A stretch of 64,000 nt of DNA from GCA-2715965 sp047608975 (GCA_047608975.1 JBLFYM010000005.1:1-64000), one strand, 5' to 3'. Shown: positions 35,862-44,264, numbered from the stretch's first letter. The notes: generated from the sequence alone by a model not told the origin. Made by a program: numbers and translations.

Positions 35862-35868
35862 GGCGCGT

Positions 35869-36774
35869 TCACCGATCGGTTGTTTCGAAAGTTACCCTCA
35901 CCAGTCGATGGTCTGAGGCATCGATCCAGTCCGGCGTGGCGAGGACGAATGAGCTTTCCGCGTCCCACTCGGCAGCCATTCCGCGACTGAGAAGAATGTA
36001 GTCTACCCGCGTGTAGGCGTCTTTCCGATCGAAGTAATAGGTCCAGTTGGTATGTCGGCGAGGACTTCCGTTCACGCCGGATGATTCGTTGGGTCGCGTA
36101 TCTTTGAGGGACCAGGCACCGCGTCCGATGATCGTCCGGATGGGGCGTGAATCCCGCGTGTCGTTCAGGTCTCCCAATACCAGCAGATTGGCCTTGGCAT
36201 CACGCTCGAACACGGCATCGATCTTGGCGCGGAGCAGTTCCGCCTCCCGGGCGCGAATCATGGCTTCGTCGCCGTAAATAACCGAGCGTTTGGATTTCAG
36301 ATGCGCAGCGAAGAGGGTGAAGCGGTAGTTCGCGGTTACCCGGATCTCCGCTTCGAGGAAACCACGCGAGACTTCCATCCGTTTGCCCTCAAGCAGGAAC
36401 ACGTCGTTGGTGTGATAATGTTCCCGAACGACCGGAAATCGACTGAGCAGTCCGACATGGATGTAAGGATCGTAGCCATGGACCATGCGCAGATGGCGAT
36501 AGTTCACGCCGCGGCGGGCCAGACTTGATTGGAGTTCCTTGAGCGCACTCCATTTTCCCATCTCCTGCACCACAAGCACATCTGGGCGAGCTATGAGGAT
36601 TGTGTCTTGGATGGCGGTCTTGGCCTCCTCCGATTTGAGACGACGGTTTTGGACAAGCTGATCGAGATAGCCGGCAAGATTGTAGGTGGCCACGGTGAAG
36701 CTCTCCTGTGCGTAAACCTCGCCGCAACCGATGCCAAGCCACAGCACCAACACATAAGTGATTCCCCGAAACAT
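35869..36774 (-). CDS. Secreted endonuclease/exonuclease/phosphatase (EEP) family protein
   Basis: 301 residues with a signal peptide (residues 1-22, ending VYA-QES). EEP catalytic motifs: TYNLAGY near the start, VVQEMG (metal-binding Glu), AAHLKSKR, LGDLNDTRDS (Asp, Asn) and C-terminal DASDHRLVRV (Asp-His). Fold shared by DNase I, exonuclease III and lipid phosphatases; an extracytoplasmic nuclease or phosphodiesterase is most likely. Downstream of the desulfurase-like gene on the same strand, with a 65-nt gap. Confidence 0.87.
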   Translation of the reverse strand: MFRGITYVLVLWLGIGCGEVYAQESFTVATYNLAGYLDQLVQNRRLKSEEAKTAIQDTILIARPDVLVVQEMGKWSALKELQSSLARRGVNYRHLRMVHGYDPYIHVGLLSRFPVVREHYHTNDVFLLEGKRMEVSRGFLEAEIRVTANYRFTLFAAHLKSKRSVIYGDEAMIRAREAELLRAKIDAVFERDAKANLLVLGDLNDTRDSRPIRTIIGRGAWSLKDTRPNESSGVNGSPRRHTNWTYYFDRKDAYTRVDYILLSRGMAAEWDAESSFVLATPDWIDASDHRLVRVTFETTDR

Positions 36775-36839
36775 CCTGAAGTGATGTCATCGGATACGCC
36801 GCCTCGCTGCAAGCACATTCATCGAGGATAAACGTTTGT

Positions 36840-38027
36840 CTAAGACTTCGATTGCGTCCGTTGGAATTCTTCCCAGCTGTCAGACATGCCGCGGAGTCGT
36901 TCAACGGTCGCGATGAGAATGCGCGCGGCTTCGCCGATTTCCTCTTTGGTGGTTTTGGAGCCGAGCGACAGAATGACATTTGCGCGGGCCAGAGCGTCAC
37001 TGCGACCGATTGCGTTCAGGGTGGGTGAAACCTTTAGCGCGCGGCCGAGGCAGGCCGGTCCGCTGGCGATCACCAGGCCACGCATATCGCACGCCAACGC
37101 GATGCCTTCGCCTTCCAGAAACTCGAACGAAATGTTCAGGGCGTTTGGTAAACGACGTTCGCCGCGATCGGGAGTTGGACCGTTGAGGAAGAGGTGGTCG
37201 CACTGTTCCGCGATCTGGTTCCAGAGATCCAACTGGAGTTCAGAAACCGCAGCCGAGGTCGATGGTTGATTCTGCACAGCTGCGCCGGCTCCGACAATGC
37301 CCGGAATGTTCTCCACCCCGGCGCGCAATCCGCGCTCCTGTTCACCGCCATGAATCAACGGGATGACCGGGACGCGGCGGTTCCGATAGAGAACGCCTAC
37401 TCCTTTCGGTCCACCAAAGCGATGAGGGGAAAACGAAACAAGACTGGCGTTGAACGCATTCACATCGATCGGCAACCAGCCCGCCGCCGCTTCCGCATCG
37501 ACGAAGAATGGAATCCCCCGTTCGCCAGCAATCACACCGATTTCAACGACGGGTTGAACCGTGCCGAGGTCATGATTCGCCAGGTGCGTTGCGATCAGAA
37601 TGGTCTGATCGGTAATGGCGTCGGCGATCGCTGCGGGGGAGATGAAACCGAAGTTGTCGACGGGAACACGGGTGCATTCGAAACCCTGCTGTTCCAGAAA
37701 CTCGATCGAACGGAGAATTCCGGGGTGTTCGATTGCCGACGTGACGATGTGGTTCCCGCGCTGGCGATTGGCCCAAGCGGTCCCCTTGACGGCGAGGTTC
37801 ATCGCCTCGGTCCCATCTGAAGTAAAATGGATTTCCTCCGGATCCCGGGCCTGGATGAATGCCGCGCACTCTTCGCGCGCGGCTTGCAATGCGTCCCGTG
37901 CCTGGAGGCCATACAGGTGGAGCGATGAGGCCTGACCAAATCGTTCCTGCCAGTAGGGTTCCATCGCTGCTGCCACCTCTGGCAGGAGCGGCGCGGCGGT
38001 CTGGTGGTCGAGGTAGATCTTGGGCAT
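36840..38027 (-). CDS. Cysteine desulfurase-like protein lacking the PLP lysine
   Basis: 395 residues with the full NifS/IscS fold: YLDHQTAAP at the start, HLYG, FTSDGTEAMNLA, SAIEHPGIL (His101), LANHDLGTVQP, FFVDAEAAAG, SPHRFGGPKGVG and the cysteine loop SGPACLGRAL (Cys325). The canonical sequence at the cofactor site is S-x-H-K; here it is H202-R203 (codon CGC), so the lysine that forms the Schiff base with PLP is Arg. The PLP-contacting Gln is also replaced (A180). Active-site His and Cys remain. It may be inactive, regulatory or chemically altered. Its ATG overlaps the stop of the upstream gene by one base. Family assignment is firm; function is not. Confidence 0.85.
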   Translation of the reverse strand: MPKIYLDHQTAAPLLPEVAAAMEPYWQERFGQASSLHLYGLQARDALQAAREECAAFIQARDPEEIHFTSDGTEAMNLAVKGTAWANRQRGNHIVTSAIEHPGILRSIEFLEQQGFECTRVPVDNFGFISPAAIADAITDQTILIATHLANHDLGTVQPVVEIGVIAGERGIPFFVDAEAAAGWLPIDVNAFNASLVSFSPHRFGGPKGVGVLYRNRRVPVIPLIHGGEQERGLRAGVENIPGIVGAGAAVQNQPSTSAAVSELQLDLWNQIAEQCDHLFLNGPTPDRGERRLPNALNISFEFLEGEGIALACDMRGLVIASGPACLGRALKVSPTLNAIGRSDALARANVILSLGSKTTKEEIGEAARILIATVERLRGMSDSWEEFQRTQSKS

Positions 38028-38581
38028 CAGGGATCGAAGGGTTCGAACCCGATCGCCTGCAGTGCGTTGCGGGCGGCGGCAAGATTCGTGGAAGTCGTGA
38101 TCGCGTGAAGTGGTGTCATGCCGGGCACCAACGCGGGATTCGCTCCATCCACTGCGCGATCGACCACCGACTTGTTCTTCGCGTCGTAACTGGCGTAGCT
38201 CGCCGTCAACTTTTCGGTCTTGATTCGCTGATACTGGGTTCGCTTGAAGAGGTAGGAAGCCAGAGCACCGTCAAATCGTTTCTCACTGCGATAGTATTTG
38301 TTGTCACTGTCCCGCGCGACTGCGACCGACCATTCCGGCCACTTGCCGTCCCGATATTGGATGGCCAGCCATTCGTTGGTGGAAAAGGTGAACCAGGCAC
38401 CGAGCACGCCGGCTCCGCGCGAAAGATCATCGGCGCTGCGAATGGATGCGAGCTCGCTGATCGCCGCCTTGGTCTGGGTTTTCTCGATGCCGTCTGTGCG
38501 TGAATGCAGATAGCCGACAGCAATGATGCTGATGAGGCACAGCGTTCCGGCTGACGAGAGAAACCATTTCTTTGCGTTCAT
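38027..38581 (-). CDS. Hypothetical membrane-anchored protein coupled to the desulfurase-like gene
   Basis: 184 residues. One N-terminal membrane segment or signal anchor (residues about 7-24, LSSAGTLCLISIIAVGYL), then a soluble region containing FSTNEWLAIQYRDGKWPEWSV and a C-terminal helical part. I do not recognise the family. Its TGA overlaps the ATG of the desulfurase-like gene (TGATG), so the two are translationally coupled and may work together at the membrane. A -10-like TTATCC is 9 nt before the ATG. Confidence 0.7.
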   Translation of the reverse strand: MNAKKWFLSSAGTLCLISIIAVGYLHSRTDGIEKTQTKAAISELASIRSADDLSRGAGVLGAWFTFSTNEWLAIQYRDGKWPEWSVAVARDSDNKYYRSEKRFDGALASYLFKRTQYQRIKTEKLTASYASYDAKNKSVVDRAVDGANPALVPGMTPLHAITTSTNLAAARNALQAIGFEPFDP

Positions 38582-38590
38582 TTTGGCGGG

Positions 38591-38618
38591 GGATAATTGG
38601 AGAATGAATCGCTTGAAA
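38591..38618 (-). promoter_or_regulatory. Candidate promoter of the membrane protein/desulfurase-like operon
   Basis: Minus strand: TTTCAA (38613-38618), 16-bp spacer, TTATCC (38591-38596), 9 nt to the ATG at 38581. The leader would be 2-3 nt or absent. Confidence 0.4.
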
Positions 38619-38638
38619 ACAACGTTGGGATCGAGCTG

Positions 38639-39055
38639 TTACGGGGTCTTCACCTTGCTGAAATACACCTGATGTTGTTGCCCCGTGCCGGGCATCGCGT
38701 AGTTCCCGGCGAGAATTCGATAGGAGGCGTCGAACACGAGCTCGTACTTCGAACCGGGATAGCCTTCGTCGCGCAGCGTGATGTGCAGCCTTATCATACC
38801 GTTTTGTTCGATAAATTCGGATGATTCAACGTTGATCACCTTCGGATTGAAGTAACCGACCTTCACGCCGCCGTCCTTTTTGCTTTCAATCTTCAGCTTG
38901 TAGGTCCCGTCCTGCCGCAGCCATTCACCCATGAAATCGGAACGTTCAGGCACCTTTGCAATCAGCGGCGGCACCTGCTGCTTGGGGCCCTCATCTTGGG
39001 CGTGGCAGAATGAGAGGCCGGTGAGGAGGCACATGGCCGCGAGCGCAAATTTCAT
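38639..39055 (-). CDS. Small secreted hypothetical protein
   Basis: 138 residues with a signal peptide (residues 1-20, FALAAMCLLTGLSFCHA). The mature part is beta-rich, with DFMGEWLRQDGTYKLKIESK and a C-terminal PGTGQQHQVYFSKV. The pattern resembles small lipocalin-like or DUF secreted proteins of Planctomycetota/Verrucomicrobiota, but I do not recognise a named family. It has its own strong promoter 6 nt before the ATG. The stop is 57 nt before the start of the next gene on the same strand. Confidence 0.7.
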   Translation of the reverse strand: MKFALAAMCLLTGLSFCHAQDEGPKQQVPPLIAKVPERSDFMGEWLRQDGTYKLKIESKKDGGVKVGYFNPKVINVESSEFIEQNGMIRLHITLRDEGYPGSKYELVFDASYRILAGNYAMPGTGQQHQVYFSKVKTP

Positions 39056-39061
39056 GCGCGG

Positions 39062-39090
39062 ACCCTAGGCGGGCACCGGATAGGGAACAA
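39062..39090 (-). promoter_or_regulatory. Promoter of the small secreted protein gene, predicted leaderless
   Basis: Minus strand: TTGTTC (39085-39090), 17-bp spacer, TAGGGT (39062-39067). Only 6 nt separate the -10 from the ATG at 39055, so the transcript should start at the start codon. Confidence 0.6.
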
Positions 39091-39101
39091 CAAAGAATGA
39101 G

Positions 39102-39131
39102 GGAAGGGTGGGGGAACCGTTGAACCCTTCC
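39102..39131 (-). terminator. Probable terminator of the symporter operon
   Basis: Perfect 8-bp inverted repeat GGAAGGGT / ACCCTTCC. Read on the minus strand it is followed by a T-rich stretch (CTCATTCTTTGTTGTT). It lies 170 nt beyond the last gene of the symporter operon and just upstream of the next promoter. Confidence 0.4.
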
Positions 39132-39301
39132 TTCCACTTGAACGTGCGCGGGAGTGAGACGACATTGCGAATCACATGGCGGACTTGAAGAATCCCCAGT
39201 GGATCTATCTGAAGGGACTGGAGAAGCTGATGTCCACAGAACAAATTACAGAAAGACTTTTACACCCGCCCGGCAAACGATAACGGAGATTCGGGTGCGA
39301 G

Positions 39302-39463
39302 CTATTCCGCTGAATCCTTTTTGTCTGCTTCCGCTTCTTCGTCCAATTCCTTGAGCAGTTTCTTTACGTCGCGGGCACCGTAGATGGTCGTCAGGACGGC
39401 CATCACTGCAAATAGGATCAGGACGGAAATAAAAACGATTTGCCAAAGAAGTTGCCAGTTCAT
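39302..39463 (-). CDS. 53-residue single-pass membrane protein, partner of the SSS symporter
   Basis: ATG at 39463 overlaps the symporter stop by 4 nt (ATGA). The product is 53 residues: a short amphipathic start (NWQLLWQ), one membrane helix at about 8-27 (IVFISVLILFAVMAVLTTIY), then a charged tail rich in Lys, Glu and Asp. Small hydrophobic partners downstream of sodium/solute symporter genes are known in several lineages, but I do not recognise a named family for this one. The tight overlap and sensible topology argue that it is real. A regulatory or stabilising subunit is my inference. Confidence 0.75.
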   Translation of the reverse strand: MNWQLLWQIVFISVLILFAVMAVLTTIYGARDVKKLLKELDEEAEADKKDSAE

Positions 39464-41064
39464 GATGCCACCGCCGTTTCAGTAGTTGCCGTCTGTTTTT
39501 GATCAGGGAACAAGAGGGAAAAAACAAACATCGCCAACAGCGCCGTCACTACTGACGCAATCCCCACCTGGGCGCCAGTCATTCGTTGAACCCATTCGTT
39601 GGTGTCCGGATGGCGATATTGTAACCCGACCCATTGCTGAACTGGTCCCAGGCCGAGGATCGCGGAAAAGCCAACGATCAGTGACGCGATCGCTCCGGCG
39701 GTACTGGCCTGCTTCCAATAGATGCCTCCGATGAGCACCGCGATCGCGCCGTTGAAATAGATCGCACCACTGACCGCCATGTAATCCCAGATGTCATCCT
39801 GACCTTCGTAGAACATGCCCCAATAGAGGACGTAGCCCCCGATAATCACGATGATGATCCGGGTCAGTTTAATGCGCGCAGCTTCGCTCAATCCGTTCTT
39901 TCGCAGCGGAGCCACGATGTCCTGCGTGATCACCGAGCTCCAGCAAAGGAAGTAGCTGTCGTGCGTGGACATGAACGCCGCGATCATCGCGGCGGTGATA
40001 ACACCGAGCAGGACCGTGGGCACAAGCCGACCTAGAAAGATCGGCATGGCATAGAGATTATCCAAGGGCGCTTCGCCGCCGCCCGGCGGAAAGAACAGCG
40101 CCTTCAGATCAGCTCCCTCCGGCGAAGCCATGATGTAGACGAAGGCACAGATCCCAAGAAAGTTGGGCATCATAAACCGGACGGTGAAAGAGATCGAAGA
40201 CCACAGATACTGTCGTTTGACCGCGGCTGTGCTCTCCATGGCCAAGGCCCGGGAGACGGCGGTCGGCCAGACGGCGCTGCCGATCAATCCTGCGGAGATG
40301 AACATCCAGATCACATACGAGATTCCAAAATCTGAACCGTCCGCCACCGGATTGAATCCGGTTTCTCCCATCGTCGCCTGCACAGTCCCGAAGATGTGTG
40401 CCCATCCGAGCTTGAAGATTGCGATCCCGATCACCAGCAGCGTTCCGAACGACAGCACAACGAACTGGATATAGTCGGTGAGGATCACCGAGATCATTCC
40501 GCCAAAGGTGGTATAGATCAGGACCAGGACCAGCAAGACCACCATCACCGCGGGCAATGCCCAGCCCTCGTTTGAGAGGCCGGTGACGCCGACGATAAAC
40601 ATTGAACCCAGCTTCAGGAAGAGACCCATATTGAGAATCCCGGCAAACGCCAGGAGGATTCCGCCGAGTATCCGGGTCTTCCTGCTAAACCGTTTTTCGT
40701 AAAACTCCGGGATCGTGAGCACCTTCGCGGCGCGCAGCGGCACCACAATGAAACCCGTCAAACCGATCAGCAGCGTTGCGACGCCCGCGATGGCGGCAAT
40801 GTGAAACGCGGCGAATCCCGCATTGAAACCTTTCTGGGCGGAATACATTACCGTGATCAACCCCATCTCCGTGCCCAGCATGGTTGCGACTCCAAGCCAG
40901 GTTCCGACTTTGCGACCGGCACCGATGTAAGCCGTCATGTCCCGGGCGTATTTCCGGACGAACACACCGATCATCACGGAGATCATGAGGTACCCCGTCA
41001 CAATCACCGCATCCACGACCGTGAAGTTGGTGTGGCTCAAAGCCTCGGTGATTTGGGTGTCCAT
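39460..41064 (-). CDS. Sodium:solute symporter family transporter (SSS)
   Basis: 534 residues with about 13 hydrophobic helices. The LeuT-fold SSS family is indicated by the first helix region (VTGYLMISVMIGVFVRKYARDM), the TTFGGMISVILTDYIQFVV segment and AFMSTHDSYFLCWSSVITQDI. Members import sugars, sialic acid, amino acids, iodide or organic acids with Na+. No nearby gene specifies the solute. A promoter 10 nt before the ATG and a 4-nt overlap with the small membrane protein define a two-gene operon. Confidence 0.9.
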   Translation of the reverse strand: MDTQITEALSHTNFTVVDAVIVTGYLMISVMIGVFVRKYARDMTAYIGAGRKVGTWLGVATMLGTEMGLITVMYSAQKGFNAGFAAFHIAAIAGVATLLIGLTGFIVVPLRAAKVLTIPEFYEKRFSRKTRILGGILLAFAGILNMGLFLKLGSMFIVGVTGLSNEGWALPAVMVVLLVLVLIYTTFGGMISVILTDYIQFVVLSFGTLLVIGIAIFKLGWAHIFGTVQATMGETGFNPVADGSDFGISYVIWMFISAGLIGSAVWPTAVSRALAMESTAAVKRQYLWSSISFTVRFMMPNFLGICAFVYIMASPEGADLKALFFPPGGGEAPLDNLYAMPIFLGRLVPTVLLGVITAAMIAAFMSTHDSYFLCWSSVITQDIVAPLRKNGLSEAARIKLTRIIIVIIGGYVLYWGMFYEGQDDIWDYMAVSGAIYFNGAIAVLIGGIYWKQASTAGAIASLIVGFSAILGLGPVQQWVGLQYRHPDTNEWVQRMTGAQVGIASVVTALLAMFVFSLLFPDQKQTATTETAVAS

Positions 41065-41074
41065 TCGGGATCCG

Positions 41075-41102
41075 GTTTAACCGAGCTGTGAGCGAACGCC
41101 AA
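41075..41102 (-). promoter_or_regulatory. Promoter of the symporter operon
   Basis: Minus strand: TTGGCG (41097-41102), 16-bp spacer, TTAAAC (41075-41080), then 10 nt to the ATG at 41064. Confidence 0.5.
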
Positions 41103-41220
41103 TGCGGAAAATTTCGACGGCGGAGGTGGGCATCAAAATTGCGAGGTGATGGATCCGAAGCCGGCCGCGATGCGGCGGTTGCAATCCTGAGCGGTTTCCC
41201 GATTTAGGTAAAAATATGGC

Positions 41221-41289
41221 GGCAAAAATATCTGGATCTGAGGGGAACGCTTCTCCCTGAAAACGATTCTGTCTCAGAATATTTTTGCC
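41221..41289. repeat. Long inverted repeat between uvrD and symporter genes
   Basis: GGCAAAAATAT at 41221-41231 and ATATTTTTGCC at 41279-41289 form a perfect 11-bp inverted repeat; TCTGAG and CTCAGA extend it after a 5-nt bulge. A direct partial copy, GGTAAAAATATGGC, lies just to the left. The region is much more AT-rich than its surroundings. It could be a terminator for uvrD, an operator or a small mobile remnant. Confidence 0.5.
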
Positions 41290-41360
41290 TTCAAGCGAGC
41301 CTACTCGGTCGCCAGTAATCGTTTTGGGAGCACAGAACGTCTGCTGCACAAATATTCAGG

Positions 41361-43394
41361 TCACTCCAACGACGCCCGCAAGGCCGCGAACATATCTTTC
41401 CCACTCTCCGCGGCGACCGGTTCCTTGCCGCGTTCGTTGGCATCCTCGATGAGTTCTGCAGGCAGTTCTTTGAGAAACCTGGAGGGATGACAGGGACTCA
41501 CTTCGCCATACTTCTTGCGTCCTTGGCAGTGGCTGATCGTGAGGGTGATCTTTGCCCGGGTGATCGCCACGTAGAAGAGACGGCGTTCCTCATCCATCGT
41601 GCCTTCCACCTTGGACCGTGAGTGCGGCAACAGACCGTCCTCACATCCGACAATGAAGACGTGCGGAAACTCCAGGCCTTTGCAGGAATGCATCGTGATC
41701 AGGGTCACCACATCGCCGTTCTGCTCCCGGTCCTCCAGACGATCCTGATCGAGCGTCACATCTTCGAGGAAGCGTTCGAGTCGTTTGTTCAACGGACCCT
41801 TTCCGCCGTCGCCGTCCAGGGTGGCGATGAAATCGGTGAGACTTCGGACGCGATTCTCCGCATTTTCGATCTTCTTCTCGGTTTTCCGGATTTCGTCCAG
41901 ATATCCGATCTCCGACATGAAGCGCTGTGCCCACTTGGTCAGACCTTGTGGATCCTCAGCGGCGACGTCGTCCTCCAACTCTGCCCGGGTTTCTTCCACG
42001 AGCTGCGTGAACTCGAGAATCGCGTTCTCTGCGCGCTGCAGAAAGGTCGACTGCACATCCGTGTGGCGCATGGCGGTGAACACGGAAGATTGCTTCTCCT
42101 GGCTGGCGGCGAGCAGACGTTCCATCGTCACGGCACTCAGACCGCGCGCCGGAACGTTGGCAATGCGGAGCAGACTGACGTCATCGTGCGGATTCACGAA
42201 CATCTTCACGAAGGCCATAAAATCCCGGATCTCGCGGCGGTCGAAGAAGCTCTGACCGCCAATCAGATTGTAGCGGATCTCGGCCTTGCGCAGGGCCATT
42301 TCCAAGGCGCGGGCCTGCTGGTTCGTGCGAAACAGGATGGCGTGATCCTGCCAGGGAATCCGTTTGCTCAGGCGGTTGAATTCGATTTCCTGTGAAATCT
42401 CCTCAGCTTCGAGATCTTCATTGTCAAAGGCGTGAATGCAGATTTTTTCACCGTCGCCGTTGGCTGACCAAAGCGTCTTCGGGCGCCTCTCCACGTTGTT
42501 CCGAATCACGGCATTGGCCGCCTTCAGGATGAAATTGGTCGAACGGTAGTTCTGCTCCAGCTTGACGACTTTGACTTCGGGAAAATGCTTCTCCAGATCC
42601 AAGAGATTGGAGATCTCAGCGCCGCGCCAACCGTAGATACTTTGGTCATCGTCGCCGACGACACAGAGGTTGCGGTGCTGCTTCGTGAGGGCGTTGACCA
42701 GATCGAACTGCGCGGCATTGGTGTCCTGATATTCGTCCACCATCACATACCGGTATTTGAGCTGGCAGGCCTCCAGCGCCTCGGGATGTTCCTGGAAAAG
42801 TTTCAGCGTGAGCAGGATCAGGTCGTCAAAATCCACCGCGTTGCAGGCCTTCAAAGCGACGTCATACTTCTTGGCCACCAAATCTGCCATCGCCGCCAGC
42901 GCCTCGTCCCCGAAGTTCGCGTCCTGCCCCTTGTTCTTGAACCGGCTGATGAGCGAGAGAATCGCCCGGGGATCCCCTTTCTGATCGCTGCCGGTCGAGA
43001 TGGAACTCATGATCTTCTTTACGGCGCTGAGCTGTTCCGACTCGTCGTAGATCACGAAATTCTTTTTGTAGCCCAGCTTCTCGATGTGCTGCCGCAAGAT
43101 CCGCACGCAGAGCGAATGAAAGGTGCAGATCGTCGGCTTGACCACTTTGCCCTCATCGTTCTTCCGCCGCGGAATGATCTTGCGGATGCGCTCCTGCATT
43201 TCCCGGGCCGCTTTGTTCGTGAAAGTCACGGCCAGGATGCGTTCGGGTGAAATCCCGCGGTCGACCATGTGTGCGATCCTGAAGGTGATGACACGCGTCT
43301 TCCCGGTCCCGGCACCTGCCAGGATCAGCACCGGCCCACGGATCGTCTCCGCAGCCTCGGCTTGTTCGGGATTAAGTGCCCTCAGGTCAACCAT
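41361..43394 (-). CDS. uvrD: UvrD/PcrA/Rep-family ATP-dependent DNA helicase
   Basis: 677 residues. Superfamily 1A motifs: Walker A AGAGTGKT near residue 31, VTFTNKAAREMQ, DEYQDTN (motif II), VGDDDQSIYGWRGA (motif III), QNYRS (IV), TMHSCKGLEF (V) and VAITRAK (VI). Typical length for PcrA/Rep/UvrD. Unwinds DNA 3'-5' in repair, replication-fork clearing or plasmid replication. The C-terminus lacks an obvious Tudor-like RNA polymerase-binding tail. Predicted leaderless, with TAGACT 10 nt before the ATG. Confidence 0.92.
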   Translation of the reverse strand: MVDLRALNPEQAEAAETIRGPVLILAGAGTGKTRVITFRIAHMVDRGISPERILAVTFTNKAAREMQERIRKIIPRRKNDEGKVVKPTICTFHSLCVRILRQHIEKLGYKKNFVIYDESEQLSAVKKIMSSISTGSDQKGDPRAILSLISRFKNKGQDANFGDEALAAMADLVAKKYDVALKACNAVDFDDLILLTLKLFQEHPEALEACQLKYRYVMVDEYQDTNAAQFDLVNALTKQHRNLCVVGDDDQSIYGWRGAEISNLLDLEKHFPEVKVVKLEQNYRSTNFILKAANAVIRNNVERRPKTLWSANGDGEKICIHAFDNEDLEAEEISQEIEFNRLSKRIPWQDHAILFRTNQQARALEMALRKAEIRYNLIGGQSFFDRREIRDFMAFVKMFVNPHDDVSLLRIANVPARGLSAVTMERLLAASQEKQSSVFTAMRHTDVQSTFLQRAENAILEFTQLVEETRAELEDDVAAEDPQGLTKWAQRFMSEIGYLDEIRKTEKKIENAENRVRSLTDFIATLDGDGGKGPLNKRLERFLEDVTLDQDRLEDREQNGDVVTLITMHSCKGLEFPHVFIVGCEDGLLPHSRSKVEGTMDEERRLFYVAITRAKITLTISHCQGRKKYGEVSPCHPSRFLKELPAELIEDANERGKEPVAAESGKDMFAALRASLE

Positions 43395-43404
43395 GCGGCC
43401 GCGG

Positions 43405-43432
43405 AGTCTATTCGCCCGCCGAGGAACGACAA
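43405..43432 (-). promoter_or_regulatory. Promoter of uvrD, predicted leaderless
   Basis: Minus strand: TTGTCG (43427-43432), 16-bp spacer, TAGACT (43405-43410), 10 nt to the ATG at 43394. Confidence 0.55.
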
Positions 43433-43491
43433 GGTTCGGTTGTTAACACCTTACCCAAACTCAGCGACCCGAGGAGCCGTGTTGCAGCTGT

Positions 43492-43779
43492 TCAGCGTTG
43501 GGTGGCGGATTCATCACCACCGACGATTTGATTCGCTCGATTTCGCGTCCGCCAAACCCGCTTCTCAATGGGGCGAACATCTGCCACATCGTCGAACGTC
43601 GGAAGATATGCGGACAGATGCTCAAGCTCGTTGTCCTCGAGATCTCCCTCAAATGAGCCGATGCCTATCAAATTGCCGTAATGCGGCTCCAGATTGGTCG
43701 GTGTGTTGTCCACAAAAAGAAGGCGCTCCAGGCCGTAGCCCTTGCGCTTACGTAGATCCTTGATCAGGTCTGAATTTTT
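43492..43779 (-). pseudogene. C-terminal fragment of an FCP1-like (NLI-interacting-factor) HAD phosphatase
   Basis: An open frame of about 95 codons reads KDLRKRKGYGLERLLFVDNT, then PTNLEPHYGNLIGI, FEGDLEDNELEHL, and VRPIEKRVWR. This is the C-terminal third of FCP1/SCP-like HAD phosphatases, including the VDNTP block. The N-terminal catalytic DxDxT motif and core are absent, and there is no proper start codon. The homologous part begins almost exactly at the stop codon of the upstream membrane-protein gene (43779), so the rest was probably deleted. Confidence 0.6.
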
Positions 43780-44264
43780 TATGTTTTTCGGGAATGTTGA
43801 GGTGAGCGGCTGAGCGATTTGTCGACAATATCCAAAGGACTTCGAAAGATCCGTGGTCGTAGTACCAGATACGCAAATAAACCAACAAACAGGGAGCCCA
43901 AGTGCCAAACAGTGAAAGGGCTTTCCCACGTGATGGACTCTTCCCTGATCAATGAAACAACAACCGGCGGCACGAAAAAAAAGGCAATCCCCAGAATGCC
44001 ATCAAAGAACGTTTGTGGAGCGGTCAGTTTCAGGCCTTGGATATCTGGCTCGTCGAGATCGGCGATCATCGCCTCAGCTTCGTCCGGTTCGCACATCTTT
44101 CTGATGTAGCGCTTGGTGCGTGCGATGTAGATCGAGGCGCCGATCCAAATTGCGAGCCCGATTCCGAGCATGGTAAGTTTGCCATGCATGCCCCAAATCG
44201 ATCCGGCAAGGTGGTAAACGAGAACCCAAGCCAAAGTGCCCAGAATTAGGTAAAACTTGCTCAT
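43779..44264 (-). CDS. Hypothetical integral membrane protein
   Basis: 161 residues from ATG at 44264. Four hydrophobic segments (about residues 3-20, 28-46, 90-107 and 118-135) with a cytosolic-looking acidic loop (CEPDEAEAMIADLDEPDIQG) in between. No family recognised. The upstream region has an inverted repeat at 44324-44347 with TTGTCA inside its loop, possibly an operator over a -35 box, though no good -10 follows. Upstream codons in the same frame are rejected because they are Arg/Pro/Ser-rich and lack start support. Confidence 0.65.
   Translation of the reverse strand: MSKFYLILGTLAWVLVYHLAGSIWGMHGKLTMLGIGLAIWIGASIYIARTKRYIRKMCEPDEAEAMIADLDEPDIQGLKLTAPQTFFDGILGIAFFFVPPVVVSLIREESITWESPFTVWHLGSLFVGLFAYLVLRPRIFRSPLDIVDKSLSRSPQHSRKT

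Noticed and set aside
39176..39283. 35-codon frame beginning MADLKNPQWIYLKG
   Set aside because: The opening resembles the start of some Verrucomicrobiota membrane proteins, but it stops after 35 codons with no hydrophobic segment. It may be a fragment; the evidence is too thin for a feature.
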